NCBI RefSeq assembly: GCF_900105175.1
Contig: NZ_LT629771.1
Location: 2,790,001-2,854,000 of the forward strand
Length of the DNA: 64,000 nucleotides
Reading direction: 5' to 3'
Source: Jiangella sp. DSM 45060
Lineage (GTDB): Bacteria; Actinomycetota; Actinomycetes; Jiangellales; Jiangellaceae
Shown here: piece by piece, positions 24,455 through 34,707 of the stretch
Layout: the number at the start of each line of letters is the position of its first letter
Numbering within the stretch: the first letter of the stretch is position 1
Notes under the pieces: generated by a model
The model's input: only the letters and a program-made list of their open reading frames with translations
What the model was told of the DNA's origin: nothing
Databases searched by the model: none
Program-made: the position numbers and the translations under genes

Positions 24455-24958
24455 TCAGCGGGCGACCGCGTGGCGGACGAGGTCGAGGAGGCGGCTCTGC
24501 TGCTCCGGCGAGCCGGACGTGAGCGCCGCCCCGCGGACGAGGGCCAGCAGGTCGTCGGCGGTGACGTCCGGGCGGACGGCGCGGGCCCGCTGCGCGGCCG
24601 TGAGCAGCCCGGACACCGTCGCCCGCACGGACAGGTACCAGTCGCCGTCGGCGGCGAGGGCGAGGTCGCGGGTGTGCGCCAGCTGCGTCGCCACCGCCCG
24701 CAGCCAGGCGTGCAGCGCGTCGGCCGGGGACTCCTGCTCGCGCAGCAGCTCCGCGTAGTCACGCAGCGCCGCCAACTCGTCGGCGAAGACGGCGGCCAGC
24801 AGCGCCCGGCGGGTGGGGAAGTGGCGGTACAGGGTCGCGTTGCCGACCCCGGCCCGCCGCGCGACGTCGTCGAGCGGGGCGTCCGTGCCGGCCTCGGCGA
24901 ACACCTTCGCCGCCGCCGTCACCAGCGCCTCTCGGTTGCGCCGTCCGTCCGCCCGCAT
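24455..24958 (-). CDS. TetR-family regulator
   Basis: A 167-residue TetR repressor. The N-terminal DNA-binding domain reads RRNREALVTAAAKVFAEAGTDAPLDDVARRAGVGNATLYRHFPTR (about residues 6-50). The C-terminal ligand domain is all-helical (LRDYAELLREQESPADALHAW…). ATG at 24958 puts the helix-turn-helix at its usual position. A large inverted repeat (24976-25015) lies directly upstream and should be its operator. It is divergent from the VOC-UvrA genes and could control them. The stop codon lies within the repeat unit that fills the following gap. Confidence 0.86.
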   Translation of the reverse strand: MRADGRRNREALVTAAAKVFAEAGTDAPLDDVARRAGVGNATLYRHFPTRRALLAAVFADELAALRDYAELLREQESPADALHAWLRAVATQLAHTRDLALAADGDWYLSVRATVSGLLTAAQRARAVRPDVTADDLLALVRGAALTSGSPEQQSRLLDLVRHAVAR

Positions 24959-24975
24959 CGGCACCCTTCTCGTCG

Positions 24976-25015
24976 ATGTGGGGAGCTCCCCGTGCTTCCG
25001 GAGAACTCCCCACAT
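24976..25015. promoter_or_regulatory. Probable TetR operator (nested inverted repeats)
   Basis: ATGTGGGGAG (24976-24985) and CTCCCCACAT (25006-25015) are exact 10-bp complements separated by 20 bp. Inside, GGGGAGCTCCCC (24980-24991) is a separate perfect 12-bp palindrome. It begins 17 bp upstream of the TetR start, the normal position for autoregulation. Confidence 0.65.
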
Positions 25016-25046
25016 ATGCTTTCAGACCCGATCGAGCCTACCCCGT

Positions 25047-25081
25047 GGCATCGATGACAAACGGCCGATGTCATCGATGCC
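25047..25081. repeat. Inverted repeat with perfect 13-bp arms upstream of the VOC gene
   Basis: GGCATCGATGACA (25047-25059) and TGTCATCGATGCC (25069-25081) are exact complements around a 9-base loop. It sits between the TetR operator and the promoter of the VOC gene. It could be a second operator or an RNA hairpin. Confidence 0.75.
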
Positions 25082-25096
25082 AGACGGGCGATGCCG

Positions 25097-25140
25097 GTCA
25101 GGAATCGAGAAGCGCCCCTGACCAGGCCCGGCCTAGCGTG
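25097..25140 (+). promoter_or_regulatory. Promoter element shared with 27967-28010 (copy A)
   Basis: GTCAGGAATCGAGAAGCG (25097-25114) is followed after 19 bp by TAGCGTG (25134-25140), 6 bp before the VOC start codon. The same 18-mer, spacing and TAGCGTG recur before the second VOC gene, so this is very likely a promoter, perhaps read by an ECF-type sigma factor. Confidence 0.65.
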
Positions 25141-25146
25141 AACGGC

Positions 25147-25557
25147 ATGGAACTGACCATTCAGGCGAGCTTCCTGCCGCACGACGACCCGGAGGCCGCG
25201 CTGGCGTTCTACCGCGACCTCCTCGGCTTAGAGGTGCGCAACGACGTCGGCTACGAGGGGATGCGCTGGATCACCGTCGGCCCGGTCGGCCAGCCCGCCA
25301 CGTCGATCGTTCTCGAACCGCCGGCCGCCGATCCCGGCGTGACGTCGGAGGAGCGCCGTACCATCACGGAGATGATGGCGAAGGGCAGCTATGCCGGCAT
25401 CCTGATGTCCACCCACGACCTCGACGGCGTCTTCGACCGTCTGCAGGCCGGCGGCGCGGAGATCGTCCAGGAGCCCATGCAGCAGCAGTACGGCGTCCGC
25501 GACTGCGCCGTCCGCGACCCTGCCGGCAACCTCATCCGCATCAGCGAGCTGCGCTGA
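25147..25557 (+). CDS. VOC-family (glyoxalase/bleomycin-resistance fold) protein
   Basis: A 136-residue VOC protein: ASFLPHDDPEAALAFYRDLLGLEVRNDVGYEGMRWITVG and the closing REPAGNLIRISELR-type segment (VRDPAGNLIRISEL). The two beta-alpha-beta-beta-beta modules are complete. Members bind metals and act on small molecules or sequester drugs. ATG at 25147 lies 7 bp from the promoter core, so a leaderless mRNA is possible. It is followed 38 bp later by the UvrA-like gene, suggesting a joint resistance role. Confidence 0.82.
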   Translation: MELTIQASFLPHDDPEAALAFYRDLLGLEVRNDVGYEGMRWITVGPVGQPATSIVLEPPAADPGVTSEERRTITEMMAKGSYAGILMSTHDLDGVFDRLQAGGAEIVQEPMQQQYGVRDCAVRDPAGNLIRISELR

Positions 25558-25595
25558 GCTCACGCAGCACGGACGGACACACAGATGGAGACACG

Positions 25596-27962
<2,367 letters not shown>

Positions 27963-27966
27963 TCTC

Positions 27967-28010
27967 GTCAGGAATCGAGAAGCGGCCCGTCCGGCACCGG
28001 CCGTAGCGTG
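27967..28010 (+). promoter_or_regulatory. Promoter element shared with 25097-25140 (copy B)
   Basis: The same GTCAGGAATCGAGAAGCG (27967-27984), 19-bp spacer and TAGCGTG (28004-28010) as copy A. The bases between differ, so the match reflects selection rather than a recent duplication. It starts 4 bp after the UvrA-like stop and drives the second VOC gene, 33 bp downstream. Confidence 0.65.
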
Positions 28011-28043
28011 GTGACATACCACCCGGAAGGCAAGGAGAACATC

Positions 28044-28430
28044 ATGTCGCTGCAGGTGAGCGTGGTCATGCTCGGTGTCGAGGACATCGACCGCGCCAAG
28101 AAGTTCTACGCCGACGGCATGGGCGGCGAGCTCGAGCAGGACCACCCCGGCTTCGCCCTCGTCCGCCTGGGCGGCGGGACGAAGCTGGCGCTGTACCGCT
28201 GGGAGGCAGTGGCGGGCGACGCCGGCGTCGCGTCGGAGGGCTCCGGGTTCCGCCGCTTCGCGCTGCACTACATCGCCGACTCACGCGAGGAGGTCGACGC
28301 TGTCATCGAGGCCGCCGTGGCCGCCGGCGCCACGGCGCTCAAGCCGGCCAAGGCCGCCGAGTGGGGCGGCTACTCCGGCACGTTCAGCGACCCGGACGGT
28401 CACCTCTGGAAGGCCGCGACCAACGCGTGA
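28044..28430 (+). CDS. VOC-family protein (glyoxalase fold)
   Basis: A 128-residue VOC protein: VSVVMLGVEDIDRAKKFYADGMGGELEQDHPGF…LALYRWE, and the family ending GTFSDPDGHLWKAATN. The SDPDGH segment carries a metal-ligand-type His/Glu site. AAGGAG lies 7 bp before the ATG at 28044. It has the shared promoter element of the first VOC gene. A strong terminator follows, so the transcript ends here. Substrate unknown. Confidence 0.84.
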   Translation: MSLQVSVVMLGVEDIDRAKKFYADGMGGELEQDHPGFALVRLGGGTKLALYRWEAVAGDAGVASEGSGFRRFALHYIADSREEVDAVIEAAVAAGATALKPAKAAEWGGYSGTFSDPDGHLWKAATNA

Positions 28431-28465
28431 ACCCCGGGCGGGACGTCCCGCCCAGCACGGCCCCC

Positions 28466-28499
28466 ACGGCGGGCCGCCCGCAACCGGGCGGCCCGCCGT
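28466..28499 (+). terminator. Strong hairpin terminator after the VOC gene
   Basis: Perfect 15-bp arms (ACGGCGGGCCGCCCG and its complement) around a CAAC loop, followed by TTCTG. The U-run is short, as is usual in this GC range. Confidence 0.8.
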
Positions 28500-28558
28500 T
28501 CTGTAGGCTGGCCCATTTGCTACAGCAAACGAGCGCAGGAAACGAGAAGGGACACCTT

Positions 28559-29449
28559 TTGCGGTTCGGACGGACTCGACAGACCATGGCCGCCACGGCT
28601 TCCGTGCTGGGACTCGGGCTGACGCTCGCCGCCTGCGGGGACGACGGCGGCTCCGGCGACGACACGATCACCATCGGCGTCATCTCGTCGTGGACGGACT
28701 ACCTGTCGATGGGCTACCTCTGGAAGGACATCTTCGAGGACGAGGGCTACACCGTCGAGATCCAGGAGCTGGCCGACAACGGGCCGCTCTACACCGGCCT
28801 CGCCGACGGCGACATCGACCTCATGCCGTCGTCGTGGCCGGAGGTCACCCACGCGCAGTACATGGACGAGTTCGGCGACGACATCGAAGATCTCGCCACC
28901 TACTACGACGGCGCGGTGCTGACGTTCGCCGTGCCGGAGTACACCGACATCGACTCGATCGACCAGCTCGTCGGCAACGCCGAGCGCTTCGGCGGGCGCA
29001 TCGTCGGCATCGAGTCGGGCGCCGGGCTCACCGAGATCACGCAGAACGCCGTCATGCCGCAGTACGGTCTCGACGCCGAGTACGAGCTGATCACGTCGTC
29101 GACCGTGGCGATGCTGGCGGAGCTGTCCAATGCCATCGAGGCACAGGAGGACATCGTCGTCACGCTGTGGCGGCCGTTCTGGGCGAACAACGCGTTCCCG
29201 GTCAAGGACCTGGAGGACCCGCAGGGCGCCCTCGGTGAGCCCGAGAGCCTGCACGTGCTCAGCAGCAAGGACTTCAAGGAGGAGCACGCCGACCTCGCCG
29301 AGATGATCGGCAACGCCCGCCTCGACGACGAACAGTACGGCTCGCTGGAGAATCTCGTCGTCAACGAGTACGGCGAGGGCCAGGAGGCCGAGGCCGTCGC
29401 CGAGTGGCTGGAGCTGAATCCCGACTGGGTCGAGACGCTGCAGGGCTGA
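28559..29449 (+). CDS. Glycine-betaine/choline-type ABC substrate-binding lipoprotein
   Basis: A 296-residue OpuAC-family binding protein. I choose the TTG at 28559: AGAAGGGA precedes it by 7 bp, and it yields a full lipoprotein signal (RFGRTRQTMAATASVLGLGLTLAAC). An ATG at 28586 would remove the basic n-region. The mature part starts CGDDGGSGDDTITIGVISSW, with Trp/Tyr residues (SSWTDYLSMGYLW, PSSWPEV) of the kind that form aromatic cages for quaternary amines. No permease or ATPase gene adjoins it; it stands between two terminators. It may serve a transporter encoded elsewhere. Confidence 0.82.
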   Translation: MRFGRTRQTMAATASVLGLGLTLAACGDDGGSGDDTITIGVISSWTDYLSMGYLWKDIFEDEGYTVEIQELADNGPLYTGLADGDIDLMPSSWPEVTHAQYMDEFGDDIEDLATYYDGAVLTFAVPEYTDIDSIDQLVGNAERFGGRIVGIESGAGLTEITQNAVMPQYGLDAEYELITSSTVAMLAELSNAIEAQEDIVVTLWRPFWANNAFPVKDLEDPQGALGEPESLHVLSSKDFKEEHADLAEMIGNARLDDEQYGSLENLVVNEYGEGQEAEAVAEWLELNPDWVETLQG

Positions 29450-29457
29450 CGTCGTCG

Positions 29458-29489
29458 CCGTGCGGGCCGGGGTGTTCCGGCCCGCACGG
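29458..29489 (+). terminator. Hairpin terminator after the binding-protein gene
   Basis: CCGTGCGGGCCGG and CCGGCCCGCACGG are perfect 13-bp arms around GGTGTT, starting 8 bp past the stop codon. Confidence 0.8.
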
Positions 29490-29597
29490 GACCGCTGGTC
29501 CAGGCGTTATCACGTAACGCCGATAATGCACATTATGTCAAGTAGTAGTGAGGAGCGCCCGGGAGGGGCCGTGGCGCGACCCTCCCCTCGGCTGGAT

Positions 29598-29815
29598 CTA
29601 CTCGAACGGGATCGCCTCGATGCGCTCCATGTTGTCCTCACCCCAGACGCCCAGCGGCGCCATGGCGTCGTGAGTGACCGGCCGAACTCCGTGAGCGAGT
29701 ACTCGACCTTCGGCGGCACCTGCTGGTGTCCGGAGCTCCTTCAGTTGCAGGATGAGCATGCGCTCGCTGATGCCTCCGACCGTCCGGCGCAGCTCGCCGA
29801 AGCGCAGCGGGGCCG
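29598..29815 (-). pseudogene. Decayed HxlR-family regulator
   Basis: On the minus strand I can read LRFGELRRTVGGISERMLILQLKEL, then VPPKVEYSLTEFGRSLT in another frame, then DAMAPLGVWGEDNMERIEAI in a third, ending at TAG (29598-29600). Together these cover the winged-helix core and C-terminus of an HxlR regulator, with at least two frameshifts or small deletions and no intact N-terminus. It lies head to head with the decayed reductase, as intact HxlR-reductase pairs do. Confidence 0.75.
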
Positions 29816-29817
29816 CT

Positions 29818-30228
29818 GGCCGGCCGCACGCTGGTCACCCTCAACAGCGGGACGCCCGCGGCCGCACGCCGGTTCGCCGCCTGGGCGAGCGACCTCGGCA
29901 CCGGGTATCTCGACGGCGCGAGGCCACCCTGCGGGCGCTCGGCGGCGACACCGTCCTGCTGGGCCACGAGCCCGACCTCGCGAAGTTCTACGAATCCGCC
30001 GTCGGCGCCGCGCTGCTCCCCGCGCGGTCGGCTTCTTCGCCGGAGCGGCGGCCGGTCGCACGCGTGGCATCGCCGCCGGCGCCGACTGGGACGTCGAGTT
30101 CGCCCGCGGACGCGAAGGTCGACCACGCCTGGCTCCAGCCCCTGCACGATCTGGTCCGGAAGGCGGCGGCCGCCGGTCACGGCGACGACAGCATCGCCGC
30201 CCTGACCGAGGTGCTGGGCGTCCCCTAG
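29818..30228 (+). pseudogene. Decayed imine-reductase-like NAD(P)-dependent oxidoreductase
   Basis: Pieces of an imine reductase/3-hydroxyisobutyrate-dehydrogenase-like protein appear in different frames. They are LVTLNSGTPAAARRFAAWASDLGTGYLDGA, TLRALGGDTVLLGHEPDLAKFYESAVGAALLP, AVGFFAGAAAGRTRGI, and the end DHAWLQPLHDLVRKA…GDDSIAALTEVLGVP with TAG at 30226-30228. The N-terminal Rossmann fold is missing and internal segments are deleted (for instance just after YLDGA). It cannot make a functional enzyme. Confidence 0.75.
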
Positions 30229-30235
30229 ACGGACG

Positions 30236-30739
30236 TCAGCCGAGCAGGTGCGCGACGGCGTCGTCGGTGCGGCCGGCGCCGTAGACGCGCAGCAGCTCGG
30301 CGATCTCCGGATGGTCCGGCGCGACGTGCTCGGCGGCGGCCAGGTAGTCGGGCGCCGACGCGACCCGGCGGAACAGGCGCTGGATCTGCTCGGCGGTCTC
30401 GTGCGCCGACGCGCGGCGCGCGGTGGCGCCGGTGAGCAACTCCCCCGGGCCGCCGGCCGCCTCGATGCGGGCGATCGCGTCGGCGACCGGCAGCCGCCCG
30501 GCGGCGACGGCGTCGGTGACCTCGACCATGACCCGCAGCCGCTCGACCGCCGACGGATTGCCGATCTTGATGCGCTGCCCGCTGACCAGTTGCGACAGCA
30601 TCGGCGCGGAGATGCCCAGCAGCGCCGCGACCCTCCCCTGCGTCAGGCCGAGCGTGCCACGGCACCGGTCGACGACGGTGCCCAGCGGTTCGCCGTAGAT
30701 CTCGCGCTGCGCCGTGCGGCTGGCGTCGACGTCGGCCAC
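30236..30739 (-). CDS. XRE-type helix-turn-helix regulator
   Basis: A 167-residue protein with an XRE helix-turn-helix at about residues 30-60 (LGLTQGRVAALLGISAPMLSQLVSGQ). A C-terminal helical region follows (HETAEQIQRLFRRVASAPDYLAAAEHVAPDHPEIAELLRVYGAG), possibly a ligand or partner domain. The GTG at 30739 is chosen because GGGAGG lies 4 bp upstream; a GTG or ATG at 30778 would add 13 residues but has no such site. It is divergent from the VWA genes, and TTTGCA repeats in the shared spacer are the likely binding sites. Confidence 0.8.
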   Translation of the reverse strand: MADVDASRTAQREIYGEPLGTVVDRCRGTLGLTQGRVAALLGISAPMLSQLVSGQRIKIGNPSAVERLRVMVEVTDAVAAGRLPVADAIARIEAAGGPGELLTGATARRASAHETAEQIQRLFRRVASAPDYLAAAEHVAPDHPEIAELLRVYGAGRTDDAVAHLLG

Positions 30740-30753
30740 GTGCCCTCCCACAA

Positions 30754-30832
30754 TTTGCACCCGTAAAGCTGCAACCATGTTGACACGCGCGTCGTTCACG
30801 GTCCAGACTCGTCCCACGTTTGCAAGTGCAAA
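30754..30832. promoter_or_regulatory. TTTGCA inverted repeats between XRE and VWA genes
   Basis: TTTGCAAGTGCAAA (30819-30832) is a perfect inverted repeat of TTTGCA with a 2-base centre. A second, looser pair TTTGCA-N11-TGCAA lies at 30754-30775. The words are AT-rich in a GC-rich spacer of 111 bp. They are best read as operators of the XRE regulator acting on both divergent genes. Confidence 0.6.
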
Positions 30833-30850
30833 TCAGTTTCGGGAGTCGCC

Positions 30851-32773
30851 ATGATCCGTCTCGCCGCCACCCTCACGGCCGCCGTCGCCGTCGTCGCCGT
30901 CATGGCGGCCCCGGCAGCTGCCGAGGAGCCGGTCGATCCGGGCAGCCGGATGATGCTGGTGCTCGACTCGTCCGGGTCGATGGCCGAGGCGACACCGTCC
31001 GGCGGCACCCGCATCGACGCGGCGAAGGACGCGTTGCGGCAGGTCATCGCCGGGTTGCCGGACGACCAGGAGGTCGGGCTGCGGGTCTACGGCGCCGAGG
31101 TGTTCTCGCAGAACGACCCCGGCGCGTGCACCGACTCCCAGCTCATCGCGCAGCCTGAGACCGGCAACCGCGACGCCCTCACCGCCGCCCTCGACGACTA
31201 CGAGCCCTACGGCGAGACCCCGATCGGCTACGCGCTGCAGGAGGCCGGCAAGGACCTCGGCACCGAGCGACCGCGCACCATAGTCCTGGTCTCCGACGGC
31301 GAGCCCACCTGCGCGCCGGACCCGTGCGAGGTGGCCACCCAGCTGGCCGGCGACGGCGTCGACGTGCGCATCGACGTCGTCGGCCTCGACGTCGACGAAG
31401 TGGCCAGGGACAAACTGCGCTGCATCGCCGACAACGGCCGCGGCACCTACTACGACGCCAAGGACGCCGACGACCTCGTCCGCTCGCTCGACACCTCCAC
31501 CACGCGCGCGTCGCGGCCGTTCGACCTCACCGGCACCCCCATCCAAGGCACCGCCTCCCCCGCCGACGCGCCCACCGTCACGACCGGCCAGTACCTCGAC
31601 ACCGTCCCGCTCAACGACGGCCTCTGGTACCGCATCGAGCGCACCGTCCCCAACAGCACCATCCACGTCGGCGTCGCGCACTACTCGGCCGACCTCGGCA
31701 ACGCCGGCAACTGGATGAGTGTGGACCTGTACGCCGACCCGGAGGCGATGTACTGCGGCCATTCCATGACGTTCCCGCTCGGGAACCTCGGCTACACCGC
31801 GGCGATGACGTGGGCCGGCGAACCGGAGGACGCCTGCAACACCGCCGACGTGATCTACGTACACGTCGGCGAGGTGCAGAACATCCGCAAGGACCTCGCC
31901 GGCCAGCCGGTCGAGATCGCCGTCTACGAGGAGCCGCCGCTGGCCGACCCGTCCGGCCGCGACCTCGCCGCCGCGCCCGGCGAGCCCGCCTGGACGCCGC
32001 TGGAGGCCGCGGACCCGGTCACCGACGTCGTGCCCGGCACCTCCATCTCCAACGCGCCGGTCGTGTCCGACGGCACCTACGCCTTCGACATCAACAGCGG
32101 AGAGACCCAGGTCGTCGCGATCCCGCTCGACTGGGGGCAGAACGTCCAGGCGCAGCTCGACGGCATCGTGCCCGAGGCGACGTCGCTGGGGACCGGGCCC
32201 ACCATCCAGATCTCCGGGCCGGTGCGGCAGGAGAACGAGGTCGACTTCTACGGCTCCCAGCCCGAGGACTGGAGCGAGCAACTGTGGGGCACGGTCCGCG
32301 GCGGCGCGGCGTTCCGCGTCGGGGCCCAGACCCTCACCGTCGGCTACCTGAACCGCCTCGCGCCCACCGCCGATCCGCGGGGCGCCAGTGTCCCCGGCCT
32401 GCGCTACGTCCAGGTCTCGTACTTCGACGCCGGCGACCCGATGCGGTACACGCTGACGCTGAAGACCAACGGCACCGCCGGCGAGGGCGCACCCGAGTAC
32501 GCCGAGGTCGACGGCCTCACTCCCCCGGTCGCCGATTCCGCGCTGGTGAACGGCGACGAGCAGGCGGCCGACGACCCGACCGGCGACCCGACGAGCGATC
32601 CCACGTCCGGCGACCAGAACGCCGAGGACCAGGACAACGAGAACCAGTCCCTGGCCGACGGCGACGGCCCGCCGTGGCTGTCCATCGGGCTCGCCGTGGC
32701 CGGAGCCCTCGCCCTGGCCGGCGCCGCCTGGCTGATCCGCCGCAACCGAGCCCCGTCCGGGAGTACCTCATGA
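30851..32773 (+). CDS. Surface-anchored VWA-domain protein (first of tandem pair)
   Basis: A 640-residue protein with a signal peptide (1-24, cleaved at APAAAEEP). A von Willebrand A domain follows (about 33-200) with an intact metal site D39-S41-S43 (LDSSGSM). Next are two beta-sandwich regions resembling pre-peptidase C-terminal domains (about 225-370 and 395-570), then an acidic Asp/Thr/Ser linker. A C-terminal membrane helix (WLSIGLAVAGALALAGAAWLI) ends in RRNR. The large domains should face outside. VWA domains bind proteins through a metal ion. It overlaps the second VWA gene (ATGA). Ligand unknown. Confidence 0.84.
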   Translation: MIRLAATLTAAVAVVAVMAAPAAAEEPVDPGSRMMLVLDSSGSMAEATPSGGTRIDAAKDALRQVIAGLPDDQEVGLRVYGAEVFSQNDPGACTDSQLIAQPETGNRDALTAALDDYEPYGETPIGYALQEAGKDLGTERPRTIVLVSDGEPTCAPDPCEVATQLAGDGVDVRIDVVGLDVDEVARDKLRCIADNGRGTYYDAKDADDLVRSLDTSTTRASRPFDLTGTPIQGTASPADAPTVTTGQYLDTVPLNDGLWYRIERTVPNSTIHVGVAHYSADLGNAGNWMSVDLYADPEAMYCGHSMTFPLGNLGYTAAMTWAGEPEDACNTADVIYVHVGEVQNIRKDLAGQPVEIAVYEEPPLADPSGRDLAAAPGEPAWTPLEAADPVTDVVPGTSISNAPVVSDGTYAFDINSGETQVVAIPLDWGQNVQAQLDGIVPEATSLGTGPTIQISGPVRQENEVDFYGSQPEDWSEQLWGTVRGGAAFRVGAQTLTVGYLNRLAPTADPRGASVPGLRYVQVSYFDAGDPMRYTLTLKTNGTAGEGAPEYAEVDGLTPPVADSALVNGDEQAADDPTGDPTSDPTSGDQNAEDQDNENQSLADGDGPPWLSIGLAVAGALALAGAAWLIRRNRAPSGSTS

Positions 32774-34707
32774 GACGTCCTGTCGCCGCGACCGCAGCGG
32801 CCGCCGCCCTCGCGGTCGTCGTCAACGTTGCCGTGGGCGTCGCCGCCGGTGCCGCGCCGGCGCGGGCGCAGTCCGAGGAGCCGATCGATCCGGGCAGCCG
32901 CATGGTGCTGGTGCTCGACTCGTCCGGGTCGATGGCCGAGGCCACCGCCGACGGCAGCACGCGCATCGATGCGGCGAAGGATGCGTTGCGGCAGGTCATC
33001 GCCGGGTTGCCGGACGACCAGGAGGTCGGGCTGCGGGTCTACGGCGCCGAGGTGTTCTCGCAGAACGACCCCGGCGCCTGCACCGACTCGCAGTTGATCG
33101 TCCAGCCCGCGACGGGCAATCGCGACCAGCTCACCAGCGCCCTCGACGGCTACGAACCCTACGGCGAGACGCCCATCGGCTACGCGTTACAGGAGGCCGG
33201 CAAGGACATCGGCACCGAAGGGCCGCGCACCATCGTCCTGGTGTCCGACGGTGAACCGACGTGCGCGCCCGATCCCTGCGAGGTCGCCACCCAGCTGTCC
33301 GGCGACGGCATCGACGTGCGCATCGACGTGGTGGGGCTCGACGTCACCGGCGAGGCGCGCGAACAGCTGCGATGCGTCGCCGAGAACGGCAACGGCACGT
33401 ACTACGACGCCAAGGACGCCGACGACCTCGTCCGCTCCCTCGACGTCTCCACGACGCGGGCATCCCGGCCGTTCGACCTCACCGGCACACCCATCCAAGG
33501 CACCGCCCTCCCCGCCGATGCCCCGACGATCACCACCGGTCAGTACCTCGACACGTTCCCGCTGGAGGGCGGGCTCTGGTATCGCGTCGAACGGACCGCG
33601 CCGAACAGCACCATCCACGTGGGCATCACCCATCGGAGCATCGCCTTCGGCGCCATGGGTGACTGGGTCAGCGTGAGCACCCACTACGCCGGCGACGATC
33701 CAGGCTCGCTCGGCCTGTGTGCCGAGGGCTCGTCGTTCCCGCTGGGCACGCTCGGCTACACCTCGACGACGAGCTGGGTCGAGAACGCGGACAACCCCTG
33801 CAACACCGCCGATGTCGTCTACGTCGAGGTCGCGCCACAGAAGGGCGACCTGTCCGCCGAACCGGTCGAGATCGTCGTCTACGAGGAGCCGCCGCTGGCC
33901 GACCCGACCGGCGGCGACCTCTTCCCGCGGCCGCCGGAGCCGGCCTGGACCCCGATCGAGCCGGGTGAGCCGGTGACCGACGTCGTGCCCGGCACGTCCA
34001 TCTCCAACGCCCCGGTGGTGTCCGACGGCACCTACGCCTTCGACATCAACCTGGGCGAGACCCAGGTCGTCGCCATCCCGCTCGACTGGGGCCAGAACCT
34101 GCAGGCGCAGTTCGACAGTCCGCTGCCGACCGGCGAGGGCCTTGCGACGCACGGGCCCACCGTCCAGATCTCCGGCCCGATCCGGGACAGCGCCATGGTG
34201 GATTTCCTCGCCAGAGAGCCGGAGAACTGGACGGGCGGGGTGTGGGGTGCGTTCCCCGAAGGCACGACGTCCTACGCCATCGGCGCCCAGACCCAGACCG
34301 TCGGCTACCTCAACCGCAACTCTGGCGGCGGCGCGAGCCTCCCCGGTCTGCGCTATGTCCAGGTCTCGTTCGACACGTCCGGTGACCCGCTGCCGTACAC
34401 GCTGACGTTGAAGACGAACGGCACGGCCGGCGAGGGGGCGCCGGAGTACGCCGGCGTCGACGGCCTCACTCCCCCGGCGACCGACGCGGCGCTGGTCAGC
34501 GGGGCGGGCGGCGACGACGAGGACGGCGCCACTCCCGGTGCCGACCCGACGCCGGGCGACGACGCCACCGAGGAGCAGGCGCTCACCGGCGACGGCGGCG
34601 GATCGGAGCTCCCCTGGACGTCGATCGGGCTGGGCGCCGCCGGGGTGCTGGCGCTGGCCGGCGCGGGCTGGCTGGTGCGCCGGAGCCGGACTACGTCAAC
34701 GCCGTGA
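32770..34707 (+). CDS. Surface-anchored VWA-domain protein (second of tandem pair)
   Basis: A 645-residue paralogue of the preceding protein with the same plan: signal peptide (cut near ARAQSEEP), VWA domain with D50-S52-S54, two beta-sandwich regions, acidic linker, and C-terminal membrane helix (WTSIGLGAAGVLALAGAGWLV) with a basic tail. The VWA domains are nearly identical, while the first sandwich regions differ most (around 33630-33850), suggesting separate ligands. A 95-bp stretch (32983-33077) is identical to 31031-31125. The last 17 bp overlap the kinase gene on the other strand. Confidence 0.84.
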   Translation: MRRPVAATAAAAALAVVVNVAVGVAAGAAPARAQSEEPIDPGSRMVLVLDSSGSMAEATADGSTRIDAAKDALRQVIAGLPDDQEVGLRVYGAEVFSQNDPGACTDSQLIVQPATGNRDQLTSALDGYEPYGETPIGYALQEAGKDIGTEGPRTIVLVSDGEPTCAPDPCEVATQLSGDGIDVRIDVVGLDVTGEAREQLRCVAENGNGTYYDAKDADDLVRSLDVSTTRASRPFDLTGTPIQGTALPADAPTITTGQYLDTFPLEGGLWYRVERTAPNSTIHVGITHRSIAFGAMGDWVSVSTHYAGDDPGSLGLCAEGSSFPLGTLGYTSTTSWVENADNPCNTADVVYVEVAPQKGDLSAEPVEIVVYEEPPLADPTGGDLFPRPPEPAWTPIEPGEPVTDVVPGTSISNAPVVSDGTYAFDINLGETQVVAIPLDWGQNLQAQFDSPLPTGEGLATHGPTVQISGPIRDSAMVDFLAREPENWTGGVWGAFPEGTTSYAIGAQTQTVGYLNRNSGGGASLPGLRYVQVSFDTSGDPLPYTLTLKTNGTAGEGAPEYAGVDGLTPPATDAALVSGAGGDDEDGATPGADPTPGDDATEEQALTGDGGGSELPWTSIGLGAAGVLALAGAGWLVRRSRTTSTP

